From Ditylenchus dipsaci (lineage: Eukaryota; Nematoda; Chromadorea; Rhabditida; Anguinidae), in NCBI GenBank assembly GCA_004194705.1, contig SADC01001283.1:62001-126000 (forward strand): a stretch of 64,000 nt of DNA, written 5' to 3'. The translations under genes were made by a program, and so were the position numbers. The notes beneath the pieces were generated by a model. That model had not been told where the DNA came from. It searched no databases and was given only the letters and a program-made list of their open reading frames with translations. Shown here in pieces: positions 22,918 through 32,887 of the stretch. The stretch's first letter is position 1. Each line of letters opens with the position of its first letter.

Positions 22918-25900
22918 ATGGTTGGAACTGCTAAATTTACTAAAACCAACAATCTTCGACATTTGCTTGCATATTCAAGCTTCAAGAACTACTTGCTGGT
23001 CACGAATAACTGCTACTTGCTACCATCTACTTCAAATTTTATCTTCAATCGTGAGTATATTAAAGCTTAACAAAAGCTAACATATTGTCTGATTTATAAA
23101 AAAATTGATTTCAAAGTTTTTTTAAATATATGGGAGCCTTAAAAAATCAAAGATGCTGTAATATTGTCTAAATTTTTAGCAACTCGATTTCTTAGAACAA
23201 AAATACCAAAAGAAGAAGAAAAAAATGCTTCCGAAGCTGAAAAGAATGCTCAAACGAAATCTTTCGGAGGTGGTTTTCAAGAGGAATTGATCAAAGAACT
23301 TAGAAAAGGTAAGAATGAAAAAATTGGATGAAAATAGGCGTTTTAAAATGTGAATAGAAATCATTAAAAATGTGGAAGCTTTTTCAAATCAGCTTTAAAA
23401 AATAGCTGATAAGTTTTTTTATAAAGAAAATTTGACGCTAGTATAGAATACCCCCCCCCCCAAAATCCGACCTTTTAAAATTGCTGTAACTACCCTTGCA
23501 AACAATAAGTTAGGCTTATATATTATATTATATATTTTTGCCGAAATATCTTATTCTATTCAGTGCTTATTGCTCTTTTGATGCTGAAAAATAAGATTTT
23601 GACTTAGAATTACAAAAATAAATAAAATTTGGAATCCCGAAATAAGGTCAAAATTTATAAATAAGGACGTCTGGAAGCTCTGGCTGAGTTCCTCTTTTCT
23701 ACATTTAAATAAAAAAAATTCAGATTACTATTATGCAGTTAATCCGTCTCCTAGTGCCAAACACGAAACTTTGGACAGCAAAAAGTTTGACGAAATTCGA
23801 ACAAAAGTTTGTTTACAGAATTTTTTACTGGATAGCCTCTATTAATTGCCATTCCCTAAAGCGACTAAATGCAACCAAAGTATCTTTTTCCAATTTATTT
23901 TTATTTTTGTAAACATAGAATTTCTTTGTGGCCGCAGTGCTTGCGTGCCCATGGAATTCTTCCCACTATTTTGCTTTCGAGTTTTTAAAAAAGTACATTT
24001 TGCCGTTTTGGGGTGGGGGAACTAATAGAGGCTGAACAGTATACATACAGTAAACATGTTTTTATGTGTTTAATATAAAATTTGAAGGTTATTTCGCGTT
24101 TGATAGGTTTGATTATTTACAAAGTCAATAGAAATATGTATCAAGTAAAGAATTTCAGAAAAAGGCAAAAATGGTCATTTGAAGTATTTAGGAGAAGATT
24201 TTCGTAAAGATCTTGTTACAGTTCATAAAAAGATTGGCATGGAACGCAGTGAGTTATTTAATAAATTATTTTTGAAAAAATAGCGTTTTGAAACTTCAGT
24301 ACAGTCAACTCTCGCTATAACGAAGTCGGTGACCAGCACTTTTTTCTTTCTCGATCAAGTTTCACATGCATACGCATTCAGATTTTTTAAGTTTTCTGCC
24401 TAGTTTTTAAAAGTAGTATAGGGTCATTAATATTAGATTTGACGCAAAACGAGTGAAAAATAGAACGATTCAAAAAAAATTGCTGGTCCCCGCCTTAACT
24501 TTTTGAAACGCACGGGCATGCCCCTTTAACAAAAATATCAGGAGTGACTCACAAAAAGAAGTAACTCCTTCATTACGATCTTTTTTTTTGAAAGAAGCTA
24601 CCAGATTAGACCCATCTCATCGCATTGAAAATACGTTCTACTGTGATATGGTCTGATCTCAATCGCGCTCGTTTTGCTTGCCGGCCATCATTAACTTCAA
24701 GCATAAATTTTTTCTTTCAAAATTTTAGTTTGAGTACTCTATATCTTATTGCTTTACAACCTTCAAATTGTTGCTCAGGCTTAGAATTGGCTGCATCCTA
24801 AATTGCACCTTTTTACAGAAAAAAGGGATAAGCATTTTTTTTATATTGCGGCATTTTTAGTTGAGAAATCGCTATCCAGTGTTCTTTACTTCATACTGGG
24901 AGGGTTGCTGTACAAACTATACACCTACTATGCCAAATGGAATGTCAGTAAAGCGCAGGACCAATTCACCTTTCATCTGAATGACCCCGCTGTCAATTTT
25001 GATGATTTCGCTTCAGCCTATTTGGCTGATTCATCGGTTTGCAATGGCTTTTGAATCCATTCATCAATCAAACAAATTTTAGGTAAAACAAATAATTCAC
25101 TATTCAGCCCAGAAAAAGGCTGTAGCCTTACTTGATTCTGAGCCACCGAGTGCAGCTGAGAATTATATGAGCATGCAGGTCAGTTCAACTCTTCTTTCGG
25201 TAAGTTTCGTGCACCACCCTGTACAGTCGAACCTCTCGTTAACATACTCCCCCATTAACATACGCTCTCCCATTAAAGGGAGGGGGGGGGAAAGCTTCTT
25301 AGGTTTGAAAAAGTGGCTTCCATGGCGCAGTGCGTAAGAGCTCGCGTTTTTTGGCCCAAAATGGTGTTTTTTGGTGTTGCAGGTTCAATCCCACGTAGGG
25401 GCACACTATTTTTTTGGCTTGTTTGGCCAGTTTAGAGGTAATTTGGGTTGCTGATTCCGAATCTGGCGTCAAAAAAATCTAATTACCTCTAAACTGGACA
25501 AACAAGCCAAAAAAAATAGTGTGCCCCTACGTGGGAATGAACCTGCAACACCAAAAAAAACACCGTTTTGGGCCAAAAAACGCAAACGCTTACGCACTGC
25601 GCCATGGAAGCTACTTTTTCAAGGACATAGGACAGTTGGCATTGGGAACAGTTGGCATTGGACAGTTGGCATTGGTTTTTGAAGTGGACAGTTGGCATTG
25701 GTTTTTGAAGTGGACAGTTAGCATTGGATAGTTGGCATTGGTTTTTCAACTTATTTTTTTACCACATTTTGTCTTGAAAATTATCCTTGTTATTTCAAAC
25801 GTATCACTAGAAACCATCTCCAGTCCTGCTGGACTGCCATGCACCAACAAAATCAAGTGGTCATCCACCTGGTGCGAAATTTTTTTTCGCGTTTTTCAGG

Positions 25901-28900
25901 TTTCAAAACCTCTTTACTGTACTAATTCGAGGATTCTAAAGATTGTTTGACGGTAGTAAAATGCCGTTTTCAAGGGTATTTTTCGAGTTCTTGTAATTCC
26001 GATTAAATGACCATTTACTATCATAAACTATGTTTTCGATTTCGGTAGCTGAAAGCTCAATAAAAAATATTTATTGTTTTTCTATCCATCCATGTTCTGT
26101 ATTATTTCAGTAAATTGCTCAAGATGTGGAAATTAAAAGCCAAGGAAAAAGTCGTGCTAAAGCGAACAGTGAAAGTAGGAAACGTGACTTAAGCCATTAC
26201 TCCGTGCCTGGTCAATCCGCTCACCCACTGCTATTGTTGGACAGCGCTGGATGAAAGAAAGCGCATCGATGGAACTGGAAGGATTCAATTAGGCTGTGCT
26301 GGCTGCCACAAAATTCGTAATGCTAAGTTAAGCAGAGTTGCTAAAGATACTCCTGTGCCGATGTGGGTTGCTATTCGAGATGGCAAAATAAGCTGGGAAG
26401 GAACTGGAAACGGAGCTGCCCATTTTTGCAGTGGACCTAAAGAGCGATCTGAGGTTCATTTTTTATTCGTTTCTAGATAATCGCAAATGTCTTGTAGGTT
26501 GAAGGAAATCAACTGCGCAGAAGTGTCATCGCAGAAATAGCTACTGGGTCAGTCGAAAAGCCTTGCTCAGCCGTCGCAAAACTTGAGCGAAAATTTCTGG
26601 ATAAAGCAAGCAATGACTAGGGTAAGGTTATACATCGTAAGGTTATACATAAAGGTAGCACGAATCGGAGAGGGGATTGTGCGAAAAAGAGAAGTACCTC
26701 GTAATTATTATTTATGGTTTGAACAAAAAATTTAGCTTCACTACCAAGAGCAAGCTCAATGTTCCGGAATCAGAAGTGGTCGAGTTATACCTAACGAGCC
26801 AAATCCTCTGTACTCAGAAATCAGTGAAAGGTTGCAAGATCTACAAGCAAATTTGACTCAGTTTTGGACAATGGATTTACAGAAGAACAATATGCAATAT
26901 CCTTGGGTAATACCGTTCTTTTTGTTATTGTGAAAACTTTGAAAACGGCGTTTTACTACCGTCAAACAATCTTTAGAATTCTCGAATTAGTACAGTAAAG
27001 AGGTTTTGAAACCTGAAAAACACGAAAAAAAATTTCGCACCAAGTGGATGACCACTTGATTTTGTTGGTGCATGGCAGTCCAGCAGGACTGGAGATGGTT
27101 TCTAGTGATACGTTTGAAATAACAAGGATAATTTTCAAGACAAAATGTGGTAAAAAAAATAAGTTGAAAAACCAATGCCAACTGTCCTTTTACCCTTTTT
27201 CAAACCTAAATAAGTTCCCCCACCCCCTTTAACATACGGCTGGATAAGATCTATTTGGTCTGATCATAGTGATTTTCTTATTAACATACTCTCCCATTGA
27301 CATACATCTCTCATTAAAATACGGCTACTGCCGGTCCCAAGGGTGTACAGGGTGGCGCAAAAAAATTCGTCCACCTTTAAAAAAATTAAAGTACGTAACC
27401 CTTGCCCGGTCGGTTTCAAATTTTTGGGTGTCAAGCCCTCGGAAACCTCCTCAACAATGCCGGTTGTGATAAAGTGAAACACCACAAAGCTCCTAGGTAG
27501 CTTAACCACTGCCATCGATTTTCCTGGGGAAATCGATGTGGCAAGGAGCTACCTACGCAATTTTTTTCAAGTGGCCGCGTTTTTTTTTCGACACCCTGTA
27601 TGTTAATGGGAGGTTTGACTGTATTTAGGAAAATATTTGCAAAAAATCATAAAAAAAGATAAATAAGTTAAACTAACGAATAATATTTTTCCGGCGCAGA
27701 GAAACTTGTTTTGACGCAAATTTTTATTTCTCCTTTTTCTTTTGTCGAATAAATGCAGGATCGCGTAATTCTTGAAACCAAAAAGAAAAAGTTCTATTTA
27801 CAATCTTTGGCAAGCAGTCGCGCGACATTTTCGATAATTATCGAAATTCTCACACGAGGAATTCGATAATTTATGTTAAATTAAGCTAGCGAGTATTTTT
27901 TTTAACGAATTTCCCCGGTAAATTTTTTTGATAAATTATCAAAATATGTCTGGTTGTCAAATTTTCTGAACTTTTTCAAATAACAACAAACAGAATAACA
28001 ACGGTTTTCTAGGGCCGTAGTCTTTTGTCCCTTTTTCCATTATTTAAATTTGTGCCTTTTTAAATTTGAGTTTTTTTCGCTGTTTAAGTCACACGTTTGA
28101 GTCTGCCCTGACCTGCACTGGCCTAACCTACGCATAAAGCTTTGCTTGAATGAAAAAAAATGAAAAAATGCAGCGAAGAGCCAAAATTAATTAAAAATTT
28201 AAAAAGGCGCGAATTAAAAAAAGGATATAAAATCACCTACACCAGGGCTGCAAACTCAAAATTTCCGAAAAAAAGGAAATTTTGTCAAATAAAGTAAATT
28301 TGGTCATTTTTCGCAAAAAGTCCGATTTCATTCATTTAGAAAATAGGAAAATAAATATTTGGACGTGTATTTTTAAAAGTTCTACAGATTTAGAGTTCTG
28401 AATAAAGTACCAATCTTCAACAAAAGTATGTTTTGCGTCCCTGACCTACACCGATTGTTTCCTAATACTCTTTTTTAACAAAAACAGTATTCGATTCAAT
28501 TTCGACAGCTTCTCGATTGCATGGATTCTCATGTTAATTGCAAAAAGTCAGTTCTTAGCTCTTTCTATTCTTAGCTCTTTCTATGGCTATATATGTGTTC
28601 ATGCCGACGCCGAAAAAAAGCCTTGGTCCCCAAGCTGATTTTTCCAAAAAAAATTTGTTTCTGAATTGTCTCGAAAATCATTTAAACACACTTTTGGTGT
28701 CTAAAATACACATTTACGAGACCACCCTAATATTGTATACATCATTGTGTCAGCCATGGGTTGGCCGCTACCCGACCAAGACCAGCACATTTTTTATCTT
28801 AAAGGATTGATGCAGTTAGAGGTTAATAGAAAAAATTATAAAGTTTGAGCAGGCGGACTTATACTTCTGCAATTTTTTTGTTTTTTGAGGCAATCAGAAG

Positions 28901-29267
28901 AAAAAAAATGTGCGAAAAAATCAACAGAAGGGGACCAAGGAATATTTTTTTTGGCGTCGGCATGAACACATATAGAGCCGCTCTTTCGAAAGAGTGAATA
29001 TAGGGAAGAAATTAACAAGGGTCATTAAAAAATTCGGTGGAAAATTTAAAAAAAGATGAAATGGAAAAAAAATTGATACAGAAATGTGAAAAATATTTTT
29101 AAGTCTCAGAAGAAAATGATAACTGTGAACTTGGACCGAGCTGGACTGGATGATTGGAACAGATTTCGCAATGAAATCATAATTAAAATAGACCAGCTAA
29201 ACAAGGGAGCCTCAGAGAAAAAACATTTGTTGGTGGAAGAATACAAAGCGCCCCCTTCTTCCTTTAG
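22918..29267 (+). CDS. Mitochondrial inner-membrane protein, FtsH_ext-like domain (m-AAA protease N-terminus?), partial
   Basis: Exons 22918-23050, 23180-23308, 24159-24248, 24819-25036 and 25083-25178 join in consistent phases. A sixth, 29110-29267 (or from 29104), fits phase 0 after a 3.9-kb intron full of transposons. The predicted start is the ATG at 22918. Residues 1-55 look like a mitochondrial presequence (basic, hydroxylated, no acids), then a charged linker, a membrane segment near residues 135-153 (SSVLYFILGGLLY), and a domain with VNFDDFASAYLADSSVKQI and ITVNLDRAGLDDWNRF. That spacing recalls the intermembrane-space domain of AFG3L2/paraplegin. The second membrane segment, AAA+ ATPase and zinc-protease parts were not found downstream, so it is truncated, continues far away, or is another protein. 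Function is inferred, not shown. Confidence 0.5.
23447..23517 (-). repeat. Dispersed repeat, inverted match to 346-417
   Basis: After a run of eleven C, the phrase AAATCCGACCTTTTAAAATT and TGCTGTAACTACCCTT match the complement of 346-417. Only two copies are visible, so the family cannot be defined. Confidence 0.6.
24304..24529. mobile_element. Chimeric MITE: Tigger-like left end, AAAGGGGCATGC right end
   Basis: The left end CAGTCAACTCTCGCTATAAC belongs to the Tigger-like family; the right end is GGGCATGCCCCTTTAAC. The interior from about 24335 matches the other AAAGGGGC MITEs. The simplest reading is an insertion of one family into another followed by deletion of the intervening end. Confidence 0.6.
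25318..25610. repeat. Head-to-head pair of tRNA-derived SINEs
   Basis: Plus-strand unit 25325-25400 has an A box (TGGCGCAGTGCG) and B box (GGTTCAATCCC); 25517-25610 is its complement. Both run into a shared TTGGCTTGTTTGGCC tail, so they form a palindrome. A third copy lies at 35700-35780. No complete tRNA fold could be drawn. Confidence 0.7.
25628..25745 (+). repeat. Minisatellite, unit near GGACAGTTGGCATT
   Basis: Seven or eight units of GACAGTTGGCATTG, some extended by GTTTTTGAAGT. The last unit runs into the left arm of the long-inverted-repeat element that follows, and one unit appears complemented at 27170-27185. Confidence 0.8.
25739..27182 (+). mobile_element. Element with about 240-bp inverted repeats and a Cys-rich gene (MULE-like?)
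   Basis: Arms 25739-25976 and 26938-27182 are almost identical complements. They include AAGTGGTCATCCACCTGG, a motif shared with the foldback at 1300. The unpaired interior of about 960 bases is coding (see 26110-26620). Long inverted repeats plus a FLYWCH-type finger gene would fit a Mutator-like (MULE) origin. No MULE transposase is present and no target duplication was identified. Confidence 0.6.
26110..26620 (+). CDS. Cysteine-rich FLYWCH-like zinc-finger protein in a transposon
   Basis: Exon one (after ATTTCAG, to 26453) and exon two (26498-26620, phase 0/0, ending TAG) encode HCYCWTALDERK, GCAGCHKIRNAK and NGAAHFCSGPKE, then LRRSVIAEIATGS. A C-x-C and C-x2-C set followed by an H-x-C and a basic helical tail resembles FLYWCH/WRKY-GCM1 fingers that accompany MULE transposases. 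The N-terminal part (KSQGKSRAKANSESRKRD) is in another frame, so one frameshift lies near 26215. A third open segment at 26739-26908, ending at a GTAATA donor, has no known domain. Assignment to FLYWCH is by pattern only. Confidence 0.45.
27348..27598. mobile_element. Mariner-type MITE, CAGGGTG ends
   Basis: Flanked by TA (27346-27347, 27599-27600). The ends CAGGGTGGCGCAAAAAAA and CAGGGTGTCGAAAAAAAA (complement) are typical of mariner-type elements. It contains an internal inverted pair, AAGCTCCTAGGTAGC near 27488 and GGAGCTACCTACG near 27545. Confidence 0.75.
28243..28443. mobile_element. hAT MITE with perfect 8-bp TSD ACCTACAC
   Basis: ACCTACAC is repeated at 28235-28242 and 28444-28451. 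Ends CAGGGCTGCAAAC and CAGGGACGCAAAAC (complement). Non-coding, about 200 bases. Confidence 0.85.
28565..28990. mobile_element. Foldback with GCCTTGGTCCCCAAG motif
   Basis: The ends pair: CTATATGTGTTCATGCCGAC at the left and GTCGGCATGAACACATATAG at the right. The left half carries CCTTGGTCCCCAAGCTG and the phrase GGTTGGCCGCTACCCGACC. A second copy, split by a hAT, lies at 49230-52240. Confidence 0.75.
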
Positions 29268-29329
29268 GTAAAATCAATGGCAAAGTTTTTGTACAAAGAC
29301 TGGTCAATTCAGCCAGTACTGTTTAATTA

Positions 29330-29480
29330 CCGTATTTTCTCTATTAATCCCCACCCTCTAATAATTCCCCACATTTTTTGACTGAGATTTCAGAGTTAAG
29401 GCCATTTTTCATTTACAATTTCGAAATTTTTAAAAGGTTGAAAACTTATCTCCCATGGGGTATTAAAAGAGGTTATACGG
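29330..29480. mobile_element. MITE, ACCGTATTT family
   Basis: TA-flanked; CCGTATTTTCTCTATTAATC at the left and AGGTTATACGG at the right, 151 bases. The left half has the typical CCCCACCCTCTAATAATTCC duplication. Confidence 0.85.
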
Positions 29481-29593
29481 TAATAAAAAGTGGGCATTCT
29501 CATAGATTTTTTCACATATTGCCAGCAGAATTATACAGGATGTTCTTTTTTAAAAATAAAAGTTGTTTTAGTTTGTAAAGTTTTTGTTATCAG

Positions 29594-30200
29594 GACACAT
29601 TCAATGAAGCTCATGCTTGTTTGAAAGCCCTGAATGTGCCATTGAAGACGAATTTCTCGGTTTTTCAAAATTGCTTAATTTCGGCTGTGAAAAAATCGAT
29701 TTAAAATTTGTGTCATTTTTTGACAAGTTGACAAGAAATTTTATGTATATTTTTGATTTTAGGTTGAGCGCTGAAATAATGTCTTAGCTCACATTCAGAG
29801 CTGCAAACCACGCTTTACAGATTTCTTTTGATGGGTCAAGTCAGGATATGATCTTTAAAAGACATTTTTGAAAAAGAAAACAAAATTTGAAAAAATAAAG
29901 AAAGCCTGAATTTTAGTCTATTTCTGTCTTTTTTAAAAGATTTTTAGATTTTTAATTTTTTCAGTGAAATGGGTTTTATAGCTTTTGAGTTGCACTGCAG
30001 CATAGCAGGGAGATTAATTAGATTTCTAAGCAAAATATTAGAAATCGGACCGGTTAAAATAATGAAAATAGCTGTTCACTTGTCATAAAATTACCCAAGT
30101 TTTAAATCGATTTTGTCACTGCCGAAGTTAAGTAATTTTGAAAAACCAAGAAATACCTTTTCAATGGCACATTCAGAGCTTTCAAACAAGCAGAAGGTTT
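29594..30200. repeat. Inverted duplication of an exon-like ORF
   Basis: The plus-strand segment 29600-29706, open after TTATCAG, encodes AHACLKALNVPLKTNF and ends VKKSI-stop. Its complement at 30096-30200 encodes the closely similar SACLKALNVPLKRYF and VTKSI-stop. Similarity at the protein level, with mostly third-position or conservative changes, suggests coding origin. It is not in frame with the exon ending at 29267. The family was not recognised. Confidence 0.55.
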
Positions 30201-30219
30201 ATTAAAGGCTGTAACTAAT

Positions 30220-30895
30220 TTCACCCGCCAAATTACTGATTTACCCCGCCAAATTAATTTTTTACCCCGCCAAATTTGAATTTCGAGCAAAATACTCGTT
30301 TACCCCGCTAAATTATTCATTTACCCCACCAAATTTGAATTTACCCCACCAAATCCAAATTTTTAGTCAAATATTGCAGTAAATTTTGCGGGAATTCGAA
30401 TTTTATAGTCAAAAATAACTTGGATCGCCCAGAATCCCTTCCCGGAATTGTCAAAAGCTCCTGAAAGTTGGTTTTTTGGGGTTTACTAAAGGGGAGTAAA
30501 ATTTTTGCGAAAATTTGATTGAGCGGATCAGATTTCGGGTCCGATAGGCTTAATCGCTCAAAATTCTACCCTGAACAATACTCAACCATCTTAAACCACC
30601 CTAAGCACTGATTTAGGGTATTTAGATACTGGTTTGGATGGTTCAGGGTGGAATTTTGAGCGATTAAGCCTATCGGACCCGAAATCTGATCCACTCAATC
30701 AAATTTTCGCAAAAATTTAAAATTTCGCAAAAATGCAGTATAAAAAAAATTTGGATTTGGTGGGGTAAATTCAAATTTGGTGGCGTAAATGAATAATTTG
30801 GCGGGGTAAATCAGTAATTTGGCGGGGTAAACGAGTATTTTGCTCAAAATTCAAATTTGGCGGGGTAAAAAATTAATTTGGCGGGGTTAAACAAT
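30220..30895. mobile_element. Foldback with TTTACCCCGCCAAATT tandem arms
   Basis: Each arm starts with four or five copies of a unit like ATTTACCCCGCCAAAT in opposite orientation. The centre (30485-30725) pairs over about 75 bases and holds GATTGAGCGGATCAGA, related to the centre of the foldback at 7476-7648. Confidence 0.8.
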
Positions 30896-31164
30896 TTGAG
30901 CCGTTTATTAAATGTGACTTAGTCATTTGGTCATTTTTCGTCAAAAAGTGCCATTTTATCCGGTGCTTATTTATTTTTTGAGCACAAAAAAGATTTTGGA
31001 TCCCGAAAAAAGTACAAATCTTTTTAAAAAGTACAGTTACATTCTGTGTGTTATAACTTCTAAAAAAGATAGAAAATTTAATAAACTCAGGCAAATTGAA
31101 AATTAGCCACAAAGAGAGTAAATTAGCAACGAAAAAAATATTTTGCTACAAAAAATATGATCGA

Positions 31165-31357
31165 AGGACCATAGCCGTCGCCGACAACGAGAATTTCAAA
31201 TGTTTGAATTCGCGCAGGACAGTTCTCTTTCGTCTCGTACTGTACTCTTTTGACATGCTTCAAATGACTCAAAAGAGTACAATAAAAGACGTAAGAGAAC
31301 TGTCCCGCGCCAATTCAAACATTTGAAATTCTCGTTGTCGGCGACGGCTATGGTCCT
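31165..31357. mobile_element. Palindrome of 193 bp
   Basis: Near-perfect complement arms (GGACCATAGCCGTCGCC and the reverse) around a short loop at about 31255. Non-coding. It lies downstream of an eroded repeat at 30905-31060. Confidence 0.8.
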
Positions 31358-31675
31358 TTAACCTTTAAAAAAACTAGATGTTACAAAGTTTTCAGAATTA
31401 CATTTATTCTACTGCTAACTGTGGTGATCATAGCAATGGAGATACGCCGTAAAGTTGCAATATATCACTTAAAAAGGTGGATTAAGAAGCCAACGTCAAC
31501 CAGATCTTAGTGTACCTTAGTGAATTTATTTATATTGCTTGCAATAAAAAATCCAACTAAAAAACACAAAAACAATTTATTTTTTGAAAATAAGGATTCG
31601 ATAAACACAATAAAAATTTTATTTATTCTAGCACAGTTTTCACGCTGATTATTGTGGTTCCATTAGTAGTACCAT
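31358..31675. other. Gene-free stretch
   Basis: AT-rich sequence with no recognised feature. It is probably the 3' flank of the minus-strand ORF that follows. Confidence 0.35.
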
Positions 31676-32012
31676 CTAATGAACGAACGTTAAAGTCGAG
31701 AAAAAAGCAGTTCGAAAATCTTCTAGATGGCGTGATACCATGACATGTCTTTCAAGTGCACAATAAATTTCTGGCGAGACGTATCCATGACTATAATATG
31801 TCTGAATAACCGCTGGGATCTTTTCTTTTAAAAAAGTGCATGTGAACTGCGATGTTTTTGCAAAAAGATGGACACCCAGCGTCCGACCCACAAACATACT
31901 ATTCTTTCACCTGTGAAATTTCCGATATAGAGGCTGCCGTTTAATTTATAGTTGACTTTATCATCTTCTGTTGATTCAATAGAAACCTTAGATAATTGAT
32001 TTGCATGTTGCT
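31676..32012 (-). CDS. Unrecognised minus-strand ORF, possibly two exons
   Basis: The 73-residue open frame 31676-31897 encodes GVHLFAKTSQFTCTFLK and SHGYVSPEIYCALERH, a composition unlike random AT-rich translation. Directly upstream another frame (to about 32012) reads ESTEDDKVNYKLNGS and LYIGNFTG before a possible GTGAAA donor. Together they may be two exons of a real gene, but no family was recognised and the junction is not proven. Confidence 0.3.
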
Positions 32013-32282
32013 GTTCGGAAGTTACTTGGCTTTTTTTGAAATGTAACTCTTTTTCGGCTTAGGCTTAGTAGCCGAAAAAATGACATTTACCCCATTGAAT
32101 CATAGAAATTTATTTCTCTCAAGTATTTCTTTAACTTTTTAAAATTTTTTAAAAGTTTTAATATCAGCTTTCTAATAAGCTATCGATTCGACTTAATCAG
32201 ATTAAAAATATATTGCAGACAAAAGTCTTTGTATAAAATTCATAAAAAATTTCTCCAGAAAAAGTTGCTTCATAAAAGTTTT

Positions 32283-32701
32283 TGGCCCTATCCAACAAAG
32301 GGAGGGGGGAGGGTTTTTGCCTTGGTCCCCCCTGTTGAATTTTTTTAGTGGTATTTTTAGGCTTAGGCAAAGGTAGGCCAGCGTATGTTAGGACGGACTC
32401 AAACATCAGTCTAAAATATCTTCCAGTCCATCCTAACATACGCTGGCCTACCCTTGCCTAAGCCTAAAAAATTACAAAAAAGACCAACAGGGGGGACCAA
32501 GGCAAAACAATTTTTTCTGCAATTTTTTAGACTTTAGGCTTAGGCAAGGGTAGGTGTCTTAGGACGGGCTCGAACATGTTATCCGAACTAGCCGGTCCTA
32601 ACATACGCTGGCCTAATTTTGCCTAAGCCTCAAGGCTAAAACATAACAGAGAAAACAACAGGGGGACGAAGGCAACCCCCCCCCTTTGTTGGATAGGGCC
32701 A
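32283..32701. mobile_element. Foldback with repeated TTAGGC-type modules
   Basis: Outer arms TGGCCCTATCCAACAAAGG and complement. The interior holds four modules in alternating orientation containing CCAGCGTATGTTAGGACGG and GCTTAGGCAAGGGTAGG. Related modules occur at 3958-4000 and 37430-37540. Confidence 0.8.
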
Positions 32702-32887
32702 AGTTTTTATACATATTTTCAATTTCTTATTAGGCCAGTTCATTGCTTGTTTGAAAGGTGAGGTACATGCTTGTGTAAATGTGTAATTGAAAGTTTTAGA
32801 TAAAAAAATAAATTTGACGGGATAAAGTAATTTTGGCCTTTTTGGCACATTTTGTAAGATTTCGAGACATTGTAAAATAGCTACATT

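Larger units (their letters stand above)
25224..27621. mobile_element. Tigger-like element holding a nest of others
   Basis: TA-flanked ends CAGTCGAACCTCTCGTTAAC and the complement (ending GGTTTGACTG). Subterminal CCCATTAACATAC repeats occur at both sides. The interior is made of later insertions: a SINE pair, a long-inverted-repeat element with a FLYWCH-like gene, and a mariner-type MITE near the right end. The whole lies in one intron of the gene starting at 22918. Confidence 0.8.

Noticed and set aside
24803..25054. Independent small gene starting at an ATG in TTTTTACAG context
   Set aside because: The ATG lies in the intron; the segment is exon 4 of the gene starting at 22918 and ends at a donor, not a stop.
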